A DNA stretch of 26,587 nucleotides from NCBI GenBank assembly GCA_937951875.1, contig CALGAN010000091.1:1-26587 (forward strand). The letters run 5' to 3'. Origin of the DNA: an uncultured Alkalilimnicola sp. GTDB taxonomy: Bacteria > Pseudomonadota > Gammaproteobacteria > Nitrococcales > AK92. The first letter of the stretch is position 1, and each line of letters begins with the position of its first letter. The notes beneath the pieces were generated by a model. It was not told where the DNA came from. It saw nothing but the letters and a program-made list of their open reading frames with translations, and searched no databases. Of this stretch, positions 14,567 through 23,591 are shown one piece after another. Position numbers and translations under genes: made by a program.

Positions 14567-15082
14567 CTATCGCGCCGCGGCGGCCTCCTCGCAGGTGGCC
14601 GGCTCCGGCTTGCCCATGAACATCTCCATGATGCAGGCCAGATAGCGCATGGTCGCGGCCGCTTCCGCGTCCACCGTCGGCAGGCCGCGCCGCGCCTCCA
14701 GCACTTCGGCGACGCCGAGCTGCAGATAGGTCAGCCCCAGATTGTGACGAGCCTGCCCCAGCGCCGGATCGAGCCGCAGCGCCCGCCGGTAGGCCTCGGT
14801 GGCCTCGACCAGCCGGTCGCTCTGGGCATAGGCGTTGCCCAGCCGATACCAGTCGTCGGCGCCTGCGTCGGGCGCCGCCACCGCTCGCTCGTACAACGCC
14901 GCTGCCCGAACGTAATCGCCGGCCGCGTAGGCGGCGCTGGCCTGCTCCCGCACCGCGCCGCCGCCAGCCAGGCTGGCGCAGCCGCCGAGCAACGCCGCCA
15001 ACAGAAGAGCCGCCGCGCCGCGCGCCGCCCCTGTCGGTGACGAGCGCATGCCGCTATCATGGCGCCCCAGCGATTTCGACAT
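14567..15082 (-). CDS. TPR-repeat lipoprotein
   Basis: 171 residues from ATG 15082, which has an excellent GGAGGGG site; an ATG at 15049 would give a more compact signal peptide but has no ribosome site. The basic n-region and AAALLLAALLGGC form a lipobox with C35 (preferred start). After it come two to three tetratricopeptide repeats: QASAAYAAGDYVRAAALYERA, then DDWYRLGNAYAQSDRLVEATEAYRRAL, then LGQARHNLGLTYLQLG. TPRs mediate protein contacts, so an envelope scaffold is likely. Only 31 bp separates it from the divergent ispG gene. In many Gammaproteobacteria the TPR pilotin PilF lies just ahead of ispG, but that protein is longer and in the same direction, so this is not clearly PilF. Confidence 0.85.
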   Translation of the reverse strand: MSKSLGRHDSGMRSSPTGAARGAAALLLAALLGGCASLAGGGAVREQASAAYAAGDYVRAAALYERAVAAPDAGADDWYRLGNAYAQSDRLVEATEAYRRALRLDPALGQARHNLGLTYLQLGVAEVLEARRGLPTVDAEAAATMRYLACIMEMFMGKPEPATCEEAAAAR

Positions 15083-15113
15083 CGTTTCCCCTCCACTCGC
15101 CAGTGGATCAGTC

Positions 15114-16346
15114 ATGACGAGCAGCAATCCGATTCAACGGCGCTCCAGCGTAGCGGTTAAGGTCGGCTCTGTCACCGTCGGCGGCGACGCGCCGATCGTG
15201 GTGCAGTCCATGACCAATACCGACACCGCCGACGAGGTCGCCACCGCGGTGCAGGTCGCGCAACTGGCGCGGGCCGGCTCGGAGATCGTGCGCATCACGG
15301 TCAATACCGAGGAAGCGGCGGCGGCCGTGCCGAAGATCCGCGAGCGGCTGGACGCCATGGGGCTGGACGTGCCGCTGGTCGGCGACTTCCACTTCAACGG
15401 CCACCGGCTGCTGGCCAAGCATCCGGCCTGCGCCGAAGCGCTGGCCAAGCTGCGCATCAACCCCGGCAACGTCGGCCGAGGCAGCAAGCGCGACCCGCAA
15501 TTCGCCGCCATGATCGAAGCCGCCTGCCGCTTCGACAAGCCGGTGCGGATCGGCGTGAATTGGGGCAGCCTCGACCAGGACCTGCTGGCGCGCATGCTCG
15601 ATGACAACGCCAAGCGCGAGCGGCCGCTGGAGCTGGGCGCGGTGATGCGCCAGGCGGTGGTCGAGTCGGCGCTGCAGAGCGCGGCCCGCGCCGAAGAGCT
15701 CGGGCTGGCCCACGACCGCATCATCCTGTCCTGCAAGATGAGCGGCGTGCAGGATTTGATCAGCGTCTACCGGGAGCTGGCGGCCCGCTGCGACTATCCC
15801 CTGCACCTGGGCCTGACCGAGGCCGGTATGGGCTCCAAGGGCATCGTCGCCTCCACCGCGGCGCTGGCAGTGTTGCTGCAGGAGGGCATCGGCGACACCA
15901 TCCGCATTTCGCTCACGCCCGAGCCGGGCCAGGAACGCACCAAGGAGGTCATCGTCGCCCAGGAGATCCTGCAGACCATGGGCCTGCGCGCCTTCACCCC
16001 CATGGTCACCGCCTGCCCAGGCTGCGGCCGCACCTCCAGCACCTTCTTCCAGGAACTGGCCGAGCGAGTGCAGAGCTACGTGCGCGCGAAGATGCCGGAA
16101 TGGCGCAGCCGCTACTCCGGCGTGGAGAACATGACGCTGGCGGTGATGGGCTGCGTGGTCAACGGCCCTGGCGAGAGCAAGCACGCCAACATCGGCATCA
16201 GCCTGCCGGGCACCGGCGAGGTGCCGGTGGCGCCGGTCTATGTCGACGGCGAGAAGACCGTCACCCTCAAGGGCGAGACCATCGCCGAGGACTTCCTGCG
16301 CATCGTCGACGACTACGTGGCGCGCCGCTACGGCGCCGGCAGCTGA
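15114..16346 (+). CDS. ispG: 4-hydroxy-3-methylbut-2-en-1-yl diphosphate synthase (IspG)
   Basis: 410 residues from ATG 15114; the frame runs upstream but the conserved NPIQRRSSVAVKVGSVTVGG follows this start. The 4Fe-4S ligands are C301 and C304 (TACPGCGRTSS) and C347 (GCVVNGPGE), with glutamate E354 as fourth ligand. The TIM-barrel half is marked by SMTNTDTAD, RINPGNVG (114-121) and RIGVNWGSL (145-153). It reduces the cyclic diphosphate MEcPP to HMBPP, the penultimate step of the MEP isoprenoid pathway, using reduced flavodoxin or ferredoxin. The fdxA ferredoxin gene converges 13 bp away. It is essential housekeeping in most Gammaproteobacteria. Confidence 0.97.
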   Translation: MTSSNPIQRRSSVAVKVGSVTVGGDAPIVVQSMTNTDTADEVATAVQVAQLARAGSEIVRITVNTEEAAAAVPKIRERLDAMGLDVPLVGDFHFNGHRLLAKHPACAEALAKLRINPGNVGRGSKRDPQFAAMIEAACRFDKPVRIGVNWGSLDQDLLARMLDDNAKRERPLELGAVMRQAVVESALQSAARAEELGLAHDRIILSCKMSGVQDLISVYRELAARCDYPLHLGLTEAGMGSKGIVASTAALAVLLQEGIGDTIRISLTPEPGQERTKEVIVAQEILQTMGLRAFTPMVTACPGCGRTSSTFFQELAERVQSYVRAKMPEWRSRYSGVENMTLAVMGCVVNGPGESKHANIGISLPGTGEVPVAPVYVDGEKTVTLKGETIAEDFLRIVDDYVARRYGAGS

Positions 16347-16359
16347 GACCGCCGCGGCC

Positions 16360-16686
16360 TCACCCCTCTTCCAGCAGCGCCCGCTTACCGGCCACGCCGC
16401 GCCAGGCGTCGGCGTCGGCCGGCGCCGGTCTCCTGGCCCGCAGCACTGGCCAGCGCGCGGCCAGCCGGGCGTTCAGCGCCAGGAACTCCTCCTGCCCCGC
16501 CGGCAGCCGGTCATCGGCGTAGATGGCCTCGACGGGGCATTCGCTCACGCACAGCGCGCAGTCGATGCACACCGCCGGGTCGATCACCAGGAAGTTCGGC
16601 CCCTCGTGGAAACAGTCCACCGGGCAGACTTCCACGCAGTCGGTGTACTTGCACTTGATGCACGGCTCGGTGACGACGTAGCTCAT
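16360..16686 (-). CDS. fdxA: Seven-iron ferredoxin FdxA
   Basis: 108 residues, like Azotobacter ferredoxin I. By comparison with that protein, C9, C17 and C50 should hold the 3Fe-4S cluster and C21, C40, C43 and C46 the 4Fe-4S cluster, with C12 and C25 free; motifs are PCIKCKYTDCVEVCPVDC and CIDCALCVSECP. The C-terminal tail of about 50 residues is basic and typical. It transfers electrons in the cytoplasm; the exact partner is unknown, though the neighbouring IspG needs a low-potential donor. The gene starts 11 bp after the thiD stop and is thus probably cotranscribed with it. Confidence 0.95.
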   Translation of the reverse strand: MSYVVTEPCIKCKYTDCVEVCPVDCFHEGPNFLVIDPAVCIDCALCVSECPVEAIYADDRLPAGQEEFLALNARLAARWPVLRARRPAPADADAWRGVAGKRALLEEG

Positions 16687-16697
16687 GCCGCTGCGCG

Positions 16698-17514
<817 letters not shown>

Positions 17515-17522
<8 letters not shown>

Positions 17523-19080
17523 ATTTGGCTTTCAGGGCGTTGCGGTCGATCTTGCCGGCGCCGGTCAGCGGCAGTGCGTCGGCGAAGATGAACCGCTTGG
17601 GAATCTTGTACGACGCCAGGTACTTGCGGCAGTGGTCGATCAAGTCCTGCTCGTTGATCTGCTTGCCCGGCTTGAGCACCAGTACCGCCAGCGGCACCTG
17701 GCCCCAGCGCTCGTCCGGGGCGCCGATCACCGCCACCTCGGCCACCGCCGGGAGTTCGCCGATCACGTTCTCGATCTCCTCGGGCGAGACGTTCTCGCCG
17801 CCGGAGATGAACATGTTGTCGGCGCGGCCGACGATGTAGACGTAGCCCTGGTCGTCCTCGCGCGCCAGGTCGCCGGAATAGACCCAGCCGTCCTCGAGGA
17901 ATACCTTGGCGGTCCGCTCCGGATCGCCCAGGTACTGATCGAAGTTGTGCGGGCTGCGCAGGCACAGCACGCCGATCTCGCCGCGCGGCACTGGCTTGCC
18001 GGTGTTCTGATCGATGATCTGGTAATCGCTATGGAAGCAGGCCGTGCCGATGCTGGTGGTGTGCTGCCAGATCTCGTCCAGGCTGTGGTCGATGGCGCCG
18101 TACACGAAATTGGACGGCCCGGCCTCGGTCAGGCCGTAGGATTGCGTCACTGGAATGCCGCGCTCCCAGAACGGCCGCATGACGGGCGCCGCGCACGGCG
18201 CGCCGCCGGTGGTGATGCCGGCCAGCGATTCCAGGCGCGCGGTGGGGAACTTCGGATGCTTGACGATGAAGTGCAGCATCGCCTCCACCGCGCCGAAGTG
18301 GGTGATCTGCTCGCGCTCCACCAGGTCGAGCAGCGTGCCCGGATCGAACATCCGCAGCAGCACCGTGTAGCCGCCGGCATGATAGATCGGCAGCACCGTG
18401 TTCCAGCCGCCGATGTGGAACAGCGGGAAGGTCAGCAGCTCGCGGCTCTGCCCCAGCGCGCCGCTGGAGGTCACCAGCAGCTCCAGGGAGTTCCACAGCA
18501 TCTGCCGGTGCGGCACGACGCAGACCTTGGGGGTGGCGGTGGTACCGCCGGTGTGGATGTAGAGATACGGATCGTTCAGCGCCAGCGGCACGTTGACGTC
18601 ACGCGGCTCGGCGGCCAGCACCTTGCGCGCCCAGTCGCTGTCGTCCCCGTCCTTGAGCACCATGGTCGCCCGCACGCTGTCGGGCAGCGCCAGCGATTCG
18701 GCCAGCTCGGCGAACACGTCCTCGTAGAACAGCGCCTGCGGCTGGATGCGCTCCAGCAGCTCGTCGAGCTCGCGCTTGGTCAAACGGAAGCTGAGCGGCG
18801 CCAGGATGATGCCGGTCTTGCCGCAGGCCAGGAACAGGTCGATCGGCTCGATACGGTTGCGCGCCAGGAAGCAGATCTTGTCGCCCTTCTTAAGGCCCAG
18901 CGTGTCCACCAGATAGGTGCCCACGCGCCGCGCGCGGTCGTCCATCTGGGCGTAGGTGTAACGGCTCTCGGTCGCCGGGTCGTAGAGCGCGACGCGCCTG
19001 GGTGTGATGGCGGCGCGCCGCCCCGCCCAGTCGCCGACCCAATACATCGGCAAATCGTCGTAGTTGATCGGCCCGACCAT
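17515..19080 (-). CDS. AMP-dependent acyl-CoA synthetase/ligase
   Basis: 521 residues from ATG 19080, which has GGAGGAG just upstream; the frame runs further to 19170 without support. It has the full adenylate-forming set: P-loop HTGGTTATPK (176-185), GLTEAGPSN (316-324), the YSGDLAREDDQGY motif with D404, GRADNMFISGGENVSPEEIE (418-437), and catalytic K510 (LTGAGKIDRNAL). The enzyme activates a carboxylic acid with ATP and joins it to CoA in the cytoplasm. Residues 163-260 (including FPLFHIGGWNTVLP) resemble long- or medium-chain and aromatic acid ligases, but the acyl substrate cannot be told. It is first in the three-gene unit with thiD and fdxA. Confidence 0.93.
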
Positions 19081-19247
19081 GTCTCCTCCATAGCGCTTTC
19101 GGAGCCGCTCCCCAGCCGCTCCGTGACTAGTTCTCGTTGACCGAATCGACAGCAGCGGGCGGCGGCGCATCCGCCCAAACGGTGGGCCAGCCTACCGCCG
19201 CCCGCCCGGTTACGTCTACTATCCCGGCCATGCCGGAGGTACCGCAC

Positions 19248-20048
19248 ATGACCGAACTGATCGACATCGGCGTCAATCTCACCAACAGCGCCTTCGCCGC
19301 CGACCTCGACCAGGTGCTGGAGCGCGCCGCCGCGGCCGGCGTGACCGAGCTGATCGTCATCGGCACCGACGCCGACGAAAGCGAGCGGGCGCTGGTCCTC
19401 GCCGAGCGCTACCCCGACCGGCTGTACGCCACCGCCGGCGTGCATCCGCACCACGCCAAGGACGCGACCGCCGACACCTACCGGCTGCTACGCGAGCTGG
19501 CCGCGCGGGCCAAGGTCGTGGCGATCGGCGAAACCGGCCTGGATTTCAATCGCGACTTCTCGCCGCGCCCGGTGCAGGAGCGGGTGCTGGAACGACAGCT
19601 GGAGCTGGCCTGCGAGCTCGGGCTGCCGGTGTTCCTGCACGAACGCGATGCCCACGAGCGCCTGCTCGCCATTGTACGCCAGTACCGCGACCATCTGACC
19701 GCCGCCGTGGTGCACTGCTTCACCGGCAACCGCGAGCAGCTGCGGGCCTATCTCGACCTGGACCTGCACATCGGCGTGACCGGCTGGATCTGCGACGAGC
19801 GGCGCGGCGACGACCTGCGCGCCGCGGTTCCCGACGTACCAGCCGAGCGCCTGATGCTCGAAACCGACGCCCCGTACCTGGTGCCCCGCGATCTGCGCCC
19901 CAAGCCCCGTCACGGCCGCAACGAGCCGGCGTTCCTGCCGTACGTGGCGGCGAAGGTCGCCGCCTGCCGCGGCTGCACCGTCGAGCAGCTGGCGGCGCAG
20001 ACCACCGCGACCGCCCGCGCCTTCTTCCGACTCGATCGACCCCGCTAG
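19248..20048 (+). CDS. tatD: TatD family DNase (metal-dependent hydrolase)
   Basis: 266 residues from ATG 19248, preceded by GGAGG at eight bases, against an in-frame ATG at 19230. The N-terminus IDIGVNLTNSAF is the TatD-type start and, as in E. coli TatD, lacks the HxH pair found in YcfH and YjjV. Metal and active-site residues are E95 (GETGLDFNRDFSP), H131 (FLHERDAH), H156 (VVHCFTG) and D207 (ETDAPYL). The enzyme is a 3'-5' exonuclease and is thought to take part in DNA repair. It forms a short unit convergent with dusA, with the divergent acyl-CoA synthetase 167 bp upstream. Confidence 0.94.
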   Translation: MTELIDIGVNLTNSAFAADLDQVLERAAAAGVTELIVIGTDADESERALVLAERYPDRLYATAGVHPHHAKDATADTYRLLRELAARAKVVAIGETGLDFNRDFSPRPVQERVLERQLELACELGLPVFLHERDAHERLLAIVRQYRDHLTAAVVHCFTGNREQLRAYLDLDLHIGVTGWICDERRGDDLRAAVPDVPAERLMLETDAPYLVPRDLRPKPRHGRNEPAFLPYVAAKVAACRGCTVEQLAAQTTATARAFFRLDRPR

Positions 20049-20105
20049 CGCCGCGCCTGGTGGGGAAGGAAGGTTGGGTGAGGCCGCGCCGAACAAGGCA
20101 CGTCG

Positions 20106-21113
20106 CTAACCGCCCTCCGCCAGCGCTGCGGCCGGCTCGGCGACGAAGCGCAGCGCCGCCTCCACCACCTCGACCCCGGCGCCGGGCCGCGGCGCGTGCA
20201 CGCTCAGATGGCGGCGCCAGGCGCGCGCGCCCGGTATGCCGTGGAACAAGCCGAGCAGATGCCGGGTGATGGAAGCCAGCCGCACGCCGCGGCTGAGCTG
20301 ACGCTCGATGTAAGGCAGCATGGCGCGCACCGCGCCGACGCCGTCCAGCGCCGCCACCGGCTGCGGCCACAACGCCGCCTCCCACTGCCCCACGGCCACC
20401 GGATTGGCGTAGGCCTCGCGCCCCACCATCACACCGTCGACGTGGCGCAGCTGGGCCTGGATCTCTTCGAGGCTGCGGATGCCGCCGTTGATGACGATCT
20501 CCAGCTGCGGAAAGTCGGCCTTGAGCCGGTGTACCCGCGGATAATCCAGCGGCGGGATCTCCCGATTCTCCTTGGGGCTCAGTCCCTGCAGCCAGGCCTT
20601 ACGGGCGTGGACGATGAAGGTCTCGCAGCCGGCCTCGGCCACCGTGGCGACGAACCGCTGCAAATGCTCGTAGCTGTCCAGATCGTCGATGCCGATGCGG
20701 GTCTTGACGGTGACCGGCAGACCGCCGCCGGCCTCGCGCATGGCCGCCACGCACTCGGCCACCAGCTGCGGCTCGGCCATCAGACAGGCGCCGAACCGTC
20801 CCGACTGCACGCGGTCGCTCGGGCAGCCGCAGTTGAGATTGATCTCGTCGTAGCCGTACTCGCGCGCCAGCGCCGCCCCCCGCGCCAGCAGCGCCGGCTC
20901 GGAACCACCCAGCTGCAGCGCCAGCGGGTGCTCCTGCGGATCGAAGGCCAAGTGCCGGTCCACGTCGCCGTAAGCCAGGGCGGCGGCGGTCACCATCTCG
21001 GTATACAGCAGCGTGCGCGGCGCGAGCAGACGCTGCATGTAGCGGTAGTGCCGATCGGTCCAGTCCATCATGGGCGCCACCGACAGGCGCCGGTCGAGAA
21101 GATAGCTGTTCAT
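20106..21113 (-). CDS. dusA: tRNA-dihydrouridine(20/20a) synthase DusA
   Basis: 335 residues, close to the E. coli enzyme. It begins MNSYLLDRRLSVAPMMDWTD, which holds the conserved SVAPMLDWTD, so this ATG is right. The flavin barrel shows QLGG (67-70), NLNCGCPSDRV with catalytic C97 (and an extra C95), VKTRIGID with K137, H169 and R171 in VHARKAWLQGLSP, and NGGI near 209-212. It reduces uridine 20 and 20a of tRNA using NADPH and FMN. There is no Shine-Dalgarno sequence ahead of the ATG, and a TATAAT sits where transcription would start at the A of ATG. The long upstream frame on this strand (up to 22025) is not part of the gene. Confidence 0.95.
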   Translation of the reverse strand: MNSYLLDRRLSVAPMMDWTDRHYRYMQRLLAPRTLLYTEMVTAAALAYGDVDRHLAFDPQEHPLALQLGGSEPALLARGAALAREYGYDEINLNCGCPSDRVQSGRFGACLMAEPQLVAECVAAMREAGGGLPVTVKTRIGIDDLDSYEHLQRFVATVAEAGCETFIVHARKAWLQGLSPKENREIPPLDYPRVHRLKADFPQLEIVINGGIRSLEEIQAQLRHVDGVMVGREAYANPVAVGQWEAALWPQPVAALDGVGAVRAMLPYIERQLSRGVRLASITRHLLGLFHGIPGARAWRRHLSVHAPRPGAGVEVVEAALRFVAEPAAALAEGG

Positions 21114-21119
21114 CGTGTC

Positions 21120-21125
21120 ATTATA
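21120..21125 (-). promoter_or_regulatory. dusA -10 box, apparently leaderless
   Basis: TATAAT on the minus strand ends 6 bases before the dusA ATG, so the +1 position predicted from the box falls on the A of ATG (21113). There is no ribosome site and no good -35 (GGGGCG at the expected place). Confidence 0.5.
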
Positions 21126-21205
21126 CGAGGGCGCCCCCTCCGCGCCCCAGGATTTGCATGGCACCAGGCTTCCGGCAGAATGCCGGGCTTGGAGAGCAAG
21201 AACCG

Positions 21206-21457
21206 ATGACCACCGAGTGGATTCTCTACGGCACCTACGGCTGTCACCTCTGCGACCAGGCCGCCGAGCTGTTGCGCTCGATCGACGGACCGCCGCTGCG
21301 GTTCGTCGAAGTGGACATTCTCGATCAGGCCGAGCTGGAGCAGCGCTACGGGGTGCGCATCCCGGTTCTGCGTCATGCGGCGAGCGGTCGCGAGCTCGGC
21401 TGGCCTTTCGATAGGCAACAGGTTCTCGAGTTCCGCGCCCATGTTGCGGCGTCCTAG
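21206..21457 (+). CDS. Glutaredoxin-like small thiol protein
   Basis: 83 residues from ATG 21206, with GGAGAG nine bases upstream. It has the thioredoxin-fold pattern: a strand ILYGTYGCHLCDQAAELL with the redox pair C13 and C16, a second strand RFVEVDI, the cis-proline region RIPVL, then a last helix. The motif GCHLCD is typical of the short glutaredoxin-like family DUF836 rather than classical glutaredoxins (CPYC). It is probably cytoplasmic; no signal peptide is seen. Its last 17 bases overlap the start of the L,D-transpeptidase gene. The partner is unknown. Confidence 0.85.
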   Translation: MTTEWILYGTYGCHLCDQAAELLRSIDGPPLRFVEVDILDQAELEQRYGVRIPVLRHAASGRELGWPFDRQQVLEFRAHVAAS

Positions 21458-22079
21458 AGCTTTCATCGGCAAGCCCAGTCTTCGGCCGCGGCCAAGTTGG
21501 CGCGCCACGGCCTGGCCGAAAGCCGTCTGCCGGATTCTGGTGGGCCTGCTGCTGTGCGCCGCTCCCGCGGCCGGCGCGCAGGTGGTGGAAGGTGCCTACG
21601 ACATCTGGCTGCTGGTGGACACCAGCGAGCACGTGCTGGAGGTCTACTTCGACGACATCCCCGTGCTGCGCTTCGACGACATCCGCATCGGCAGCCGCGG
21701 CGCCGCACCGGTGCGCCGCGAGGGGGACAAGACCACCCCGCTGGGGCAGTTCCGCATCACCCACATCAACCGCAACAGCCGGTTCCATATCTTCATGGGG
21801 CTTGACTACCCAACCCGCGCCCATATCGACAAAGCGTTGGAGCTCGGTTACATCGACGCGGATACCCACGCCCAACTGCTGCAGCGTAGCGCCGGGGCGG
21901 CGCGCCCGCCGCAGAACACACCGCTCGGCGGCCACATCGGCATCCACGGCCTCGGTCAGGGCGACCCGGAGATCCACGCCGAGTATGACTGGACTCAGGG
22001 GTGTATCGCCCTCACCAATCATCAAATCGAGCGATTAACCAACTACGTGCGAGTGGGGACACGCGTTCTGATACGCTAG
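21441..22079 (+). CDS. L,D-transpeptidase (YkuD domain) without LysM
   Basis: 212 residues from ATG 21441; no good ribosome site is seen, so the start is uncertain. The N-terminal 48 residues are basic and then hydrophobic (VCRILVGLLLCAAPAAGA), a signal peptide cut near residue 46. The YkuD fold follows with TPLGQFRITHIN (99-110), HIGIHG with H169, and WTQGCIALTN with the catalytic cysteine C188. Such enzymes make 3-3 cross-links in peptidoglycan or attach lipoproteins to it in the periplasm. The glutaredoxin-like gene overlaps its start, and the Lpp-like gene follows 134 bp later. A second, LysM-bearing L,D-transpeptidase lies just beyond it. Confidence 0.9.
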   Translation: MLRRPRAFIGKPSLRPRPSWRATAWPKAVCRILVGLLLCAAPAAGAQVVEGAYDIWLLVDTSEHVLEVYFDDIPVLRFDDIRIGSRGAAPVRREGDKTTPLGQFRITHINRNSRFHIFMGLDYPTRAHIDKALELGYIDADTHAQLLQRSAGAARPPQNTPLGGHIGIHGLGQGDPEIHAEYDWTQGCIALTNHQIERLTNYVRVGTRVLIR

Positions 22080-22213
22080 ATTTGCCACCGTGTTTCCGTT
22101 CATAATGGCGCCACTTCGGTCGGCCCGGTGCAGGAAGCCCTCGCTGACCGTAACCGATTTCGCGCTTGCCTACCGCAGGCGGGAATACACGCCAAAATAA
22201 GGAGACTGCTACA

Positions 22214-22522
22214 ATGGCTCGTACCCTGGTGAACTTCTCCAAGATCTCGTCCGTCGCCCTGGCTCTCGGTCTGCTGGCTGGCTGCGCCACCATCGACGAA
22301 GGCGCCCTGCGCTCCGCCATCGAAGCGGCCGACCAGAAGGCGACCGAGGCTCAGGCCACCGCCAACGAGGCCAAGGCCAAGGCTGAAGCCGCTCAGGCCT
22401 CCGCCAACGAGGCGAAGGAAATGGCCGCCCGCGCCGAAGGCGTCGCCAAGGCTGCGCAGTTCGCCGCCGAGCGCAACGCCAAGAAGCAGGAAGAAATGTT
22501 CAAGAAGTCCATGTACAAGTAA
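22214..22522 (+). CDS. Lpp/OprI-family alanine-zipper murein lipoprotein
   Basis: 102 residues from ATG 22214, with AAGGAG nine bases upstream. The signal peptide ends in the lipobox LLAGC (C24), followed by A25 and T26, so outer-membrane delivery is expected. The mature part of 79 residues is one continuous coiled coil rich in alanine with charged heptad positions, including a near repeat AQATANEAKAKAE and AQASANEAKEMAA. It ends KKSMYK with a C-terminal lysine, the residue by which E. coli Lpp is bound to diaminopimelate by L,D-transpeptidases. The mature chain is longer than the 58 residues of E. coli Lpp. It is flanked on both sides by L,D-transpeptidase genes. Its terminator is strong, as for an abundant protein. 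Confidence 0.9.
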   Translation: MARTLVNFSKISSVALALGLLAGCATIDEGALRSAIEAADQKATEAQATANEAKAKAEAAQASANEAKEMAARAEGVAKAAQFAAERNAKKQEEMFKKSMYK

Positions 22523-22546
22523 GATCGACGAGATCTTCGCGTACAA

Positions 22547-22574
22547 TAAAGCCCTGCTCGTGCAGGGCTTTTTT
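22547..22574 (+). terminator. Strong intrinsic terminator, probably bidirectional
   Basis: AAGCCCTGC (22549-22557) pairs exactly with GCAGGGCTT (22562-22570) around TCGT, followed by a run of six T. Read on the other strand the same stem is followed by TTTATTG. It lies between the Lpp-like gene and the convergent LysM L,D-transpeptidase and may end both. Confidence 0.9.
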
Positions 22575-22616
22575 ATGGCTATAGGGTATTCCCTCGGCTG
22601 CGCATTAAGTAGGCAA

Positions 22617-23558
22617 TCAACTTTCCTGTCGTGAAATGACGACAGGTATTCCCATTCTTTCGCTGGCGGCCCGGCGAATGCGCTGATAATCGACCCGCAC
22701 ATCGGAGAATCGGTCGAGCTCGGCCGCTACCTTTTCGACCACCGATTTCACCAGCTCCGGCTGACCGGTGCCGGGTTGATTCTCCTCCAGCTCCTGATGC
22801 ACCTCGACATAGAGCTGTCCGGCGAACCAGCCGACCTTGACCGGCTCGTTGATGATCCGCACGGTGGTGTTCACCGGCACCCGGTCGTAGAGGCTGGCGA
22901 TGTCCTCCGGGTACATGCGCACGCAGCCGTGGGTGACACGCATGCCGATACCCCAGGGGTTGTTGGTGCCGTGAATCAGGTAGGTCGGCAGCCCCAGCCG
23001 CAGCACGTGCTCGCCCAGCGGGTTGTCCGGCCCGGGCGGGATGAAATCAGGCGGGTTGCGGCCGTCGGCGCGCCACTCCTTCTTGATGTTCTCGGTCAGA
23101 TACCAGACCGGATTCTTCTGCTTGGCGACGATTTTGGTGACACCGAGTGGGGTTTTCCAGTCCATTCGGCCGATGCTGACCGGGTAGGTTTCCACCGTGG
23201 CCGGGGCGCCCTTGGCGGCCGGCGGGTAGTAATACAGGCGCATTTCCGCGACATTGAGGACGATGCCCTCGCGCGGCCCGGACGGCAGAATGCGGCGCAG
23301 CGGCAGCGTGATTTCGGTGCCCGGCTCGGGCACCCACATGTCCACCCCCGGATTGGCCTGGCGCATCTCCTCATAACCGACCCCGTAGCGCCGGCCGATG
23401 TCCAGCAGGGTTTCGCCCTCCCGAACCTTGACGGTCTTGACCTCGCCGATGATATCGACGTCGGCGGGCGGCAGCGGATAGACCGCGGCGGCGCACAGCC
23501 CCGGCAGAGCCAGAGCCAGCAGGGCGAGGTTTCGGACGGTGGCTCCAATGCTGATCAT
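22617..23558 (-). CDS. LysM-containing L,D-transpeptidase (ErfK/YbiS type)
   Basis: 313 residues from ATG 23558, with AAGGAA upstream. A signal peptide (about residues 1-25) is followed by a LysM domain (about 41-86: VKVREGETLLDIGRRYGV, then ANPGVDMWVPEPGTEITLP) that binds peptidoglycan. The YkuD domain has TPLGVTKI (136-143), H196 in YLIHGTNN, and catalytic C212 in RVTHGCVRMYPED. A C-terminal extension of about 85 residues follows. In E. coli the ErfK/YbiS/YcfS enzymes attach Lpp to peptidoglycan, and the same length and domain order appear here. The Lpp-like gene lies next to it, convergent, and the SelT/SelW-like gene precedes it by 33 bp. Confidence 0.95.
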   Translation of the reverse strand: MISIGATVRNLALLALALPGLCAAAVYPLPPADVDIIGEVKTVKVREGETLLDIGRRYGVGYEEMRQANPGVDMWVPEPGTEITLPLRRILPSGPREGIVLNVAEMRLYYYPPAAKGAPATVETYPVSIGRMDWKTPLGVTKIVAKQKNPVWYLTENIKKEWRADGRNPPDFIPPGPDNPLGEHVLRLGLPTYLIHGTNNPWGIGMRVTHGCVRMYPEDIASLYDRVPVNTTVRIINEPVKVGWFAGQLYVEVHQELEENQPGTGQPELVKSVVEKVAAELDRFSDVRVDYQRIRRAASERMGIPVVISRQES

Positions 23559-23591
23559 TAGTGAGAGTTCCTTGGATCACGCGCTGAGCGG

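Noticed and set aside
21114..22025. Upstream extension of the dusA frame to 639 codons
   Set aside because: The extension is antisense to the glutaredoxin-like and transpeptidase genes. DusA homology begins at MNSYLLDRRLSVAPMMDW.
22101..22106. CATAAT as the promoter -10 of the Lpp-like gene
   Set aside because: The hexamer is good but the expected -35 position (AGATTT) does not fit and the leader would be about 100 bases. Possible, but too weak to list as a feature.
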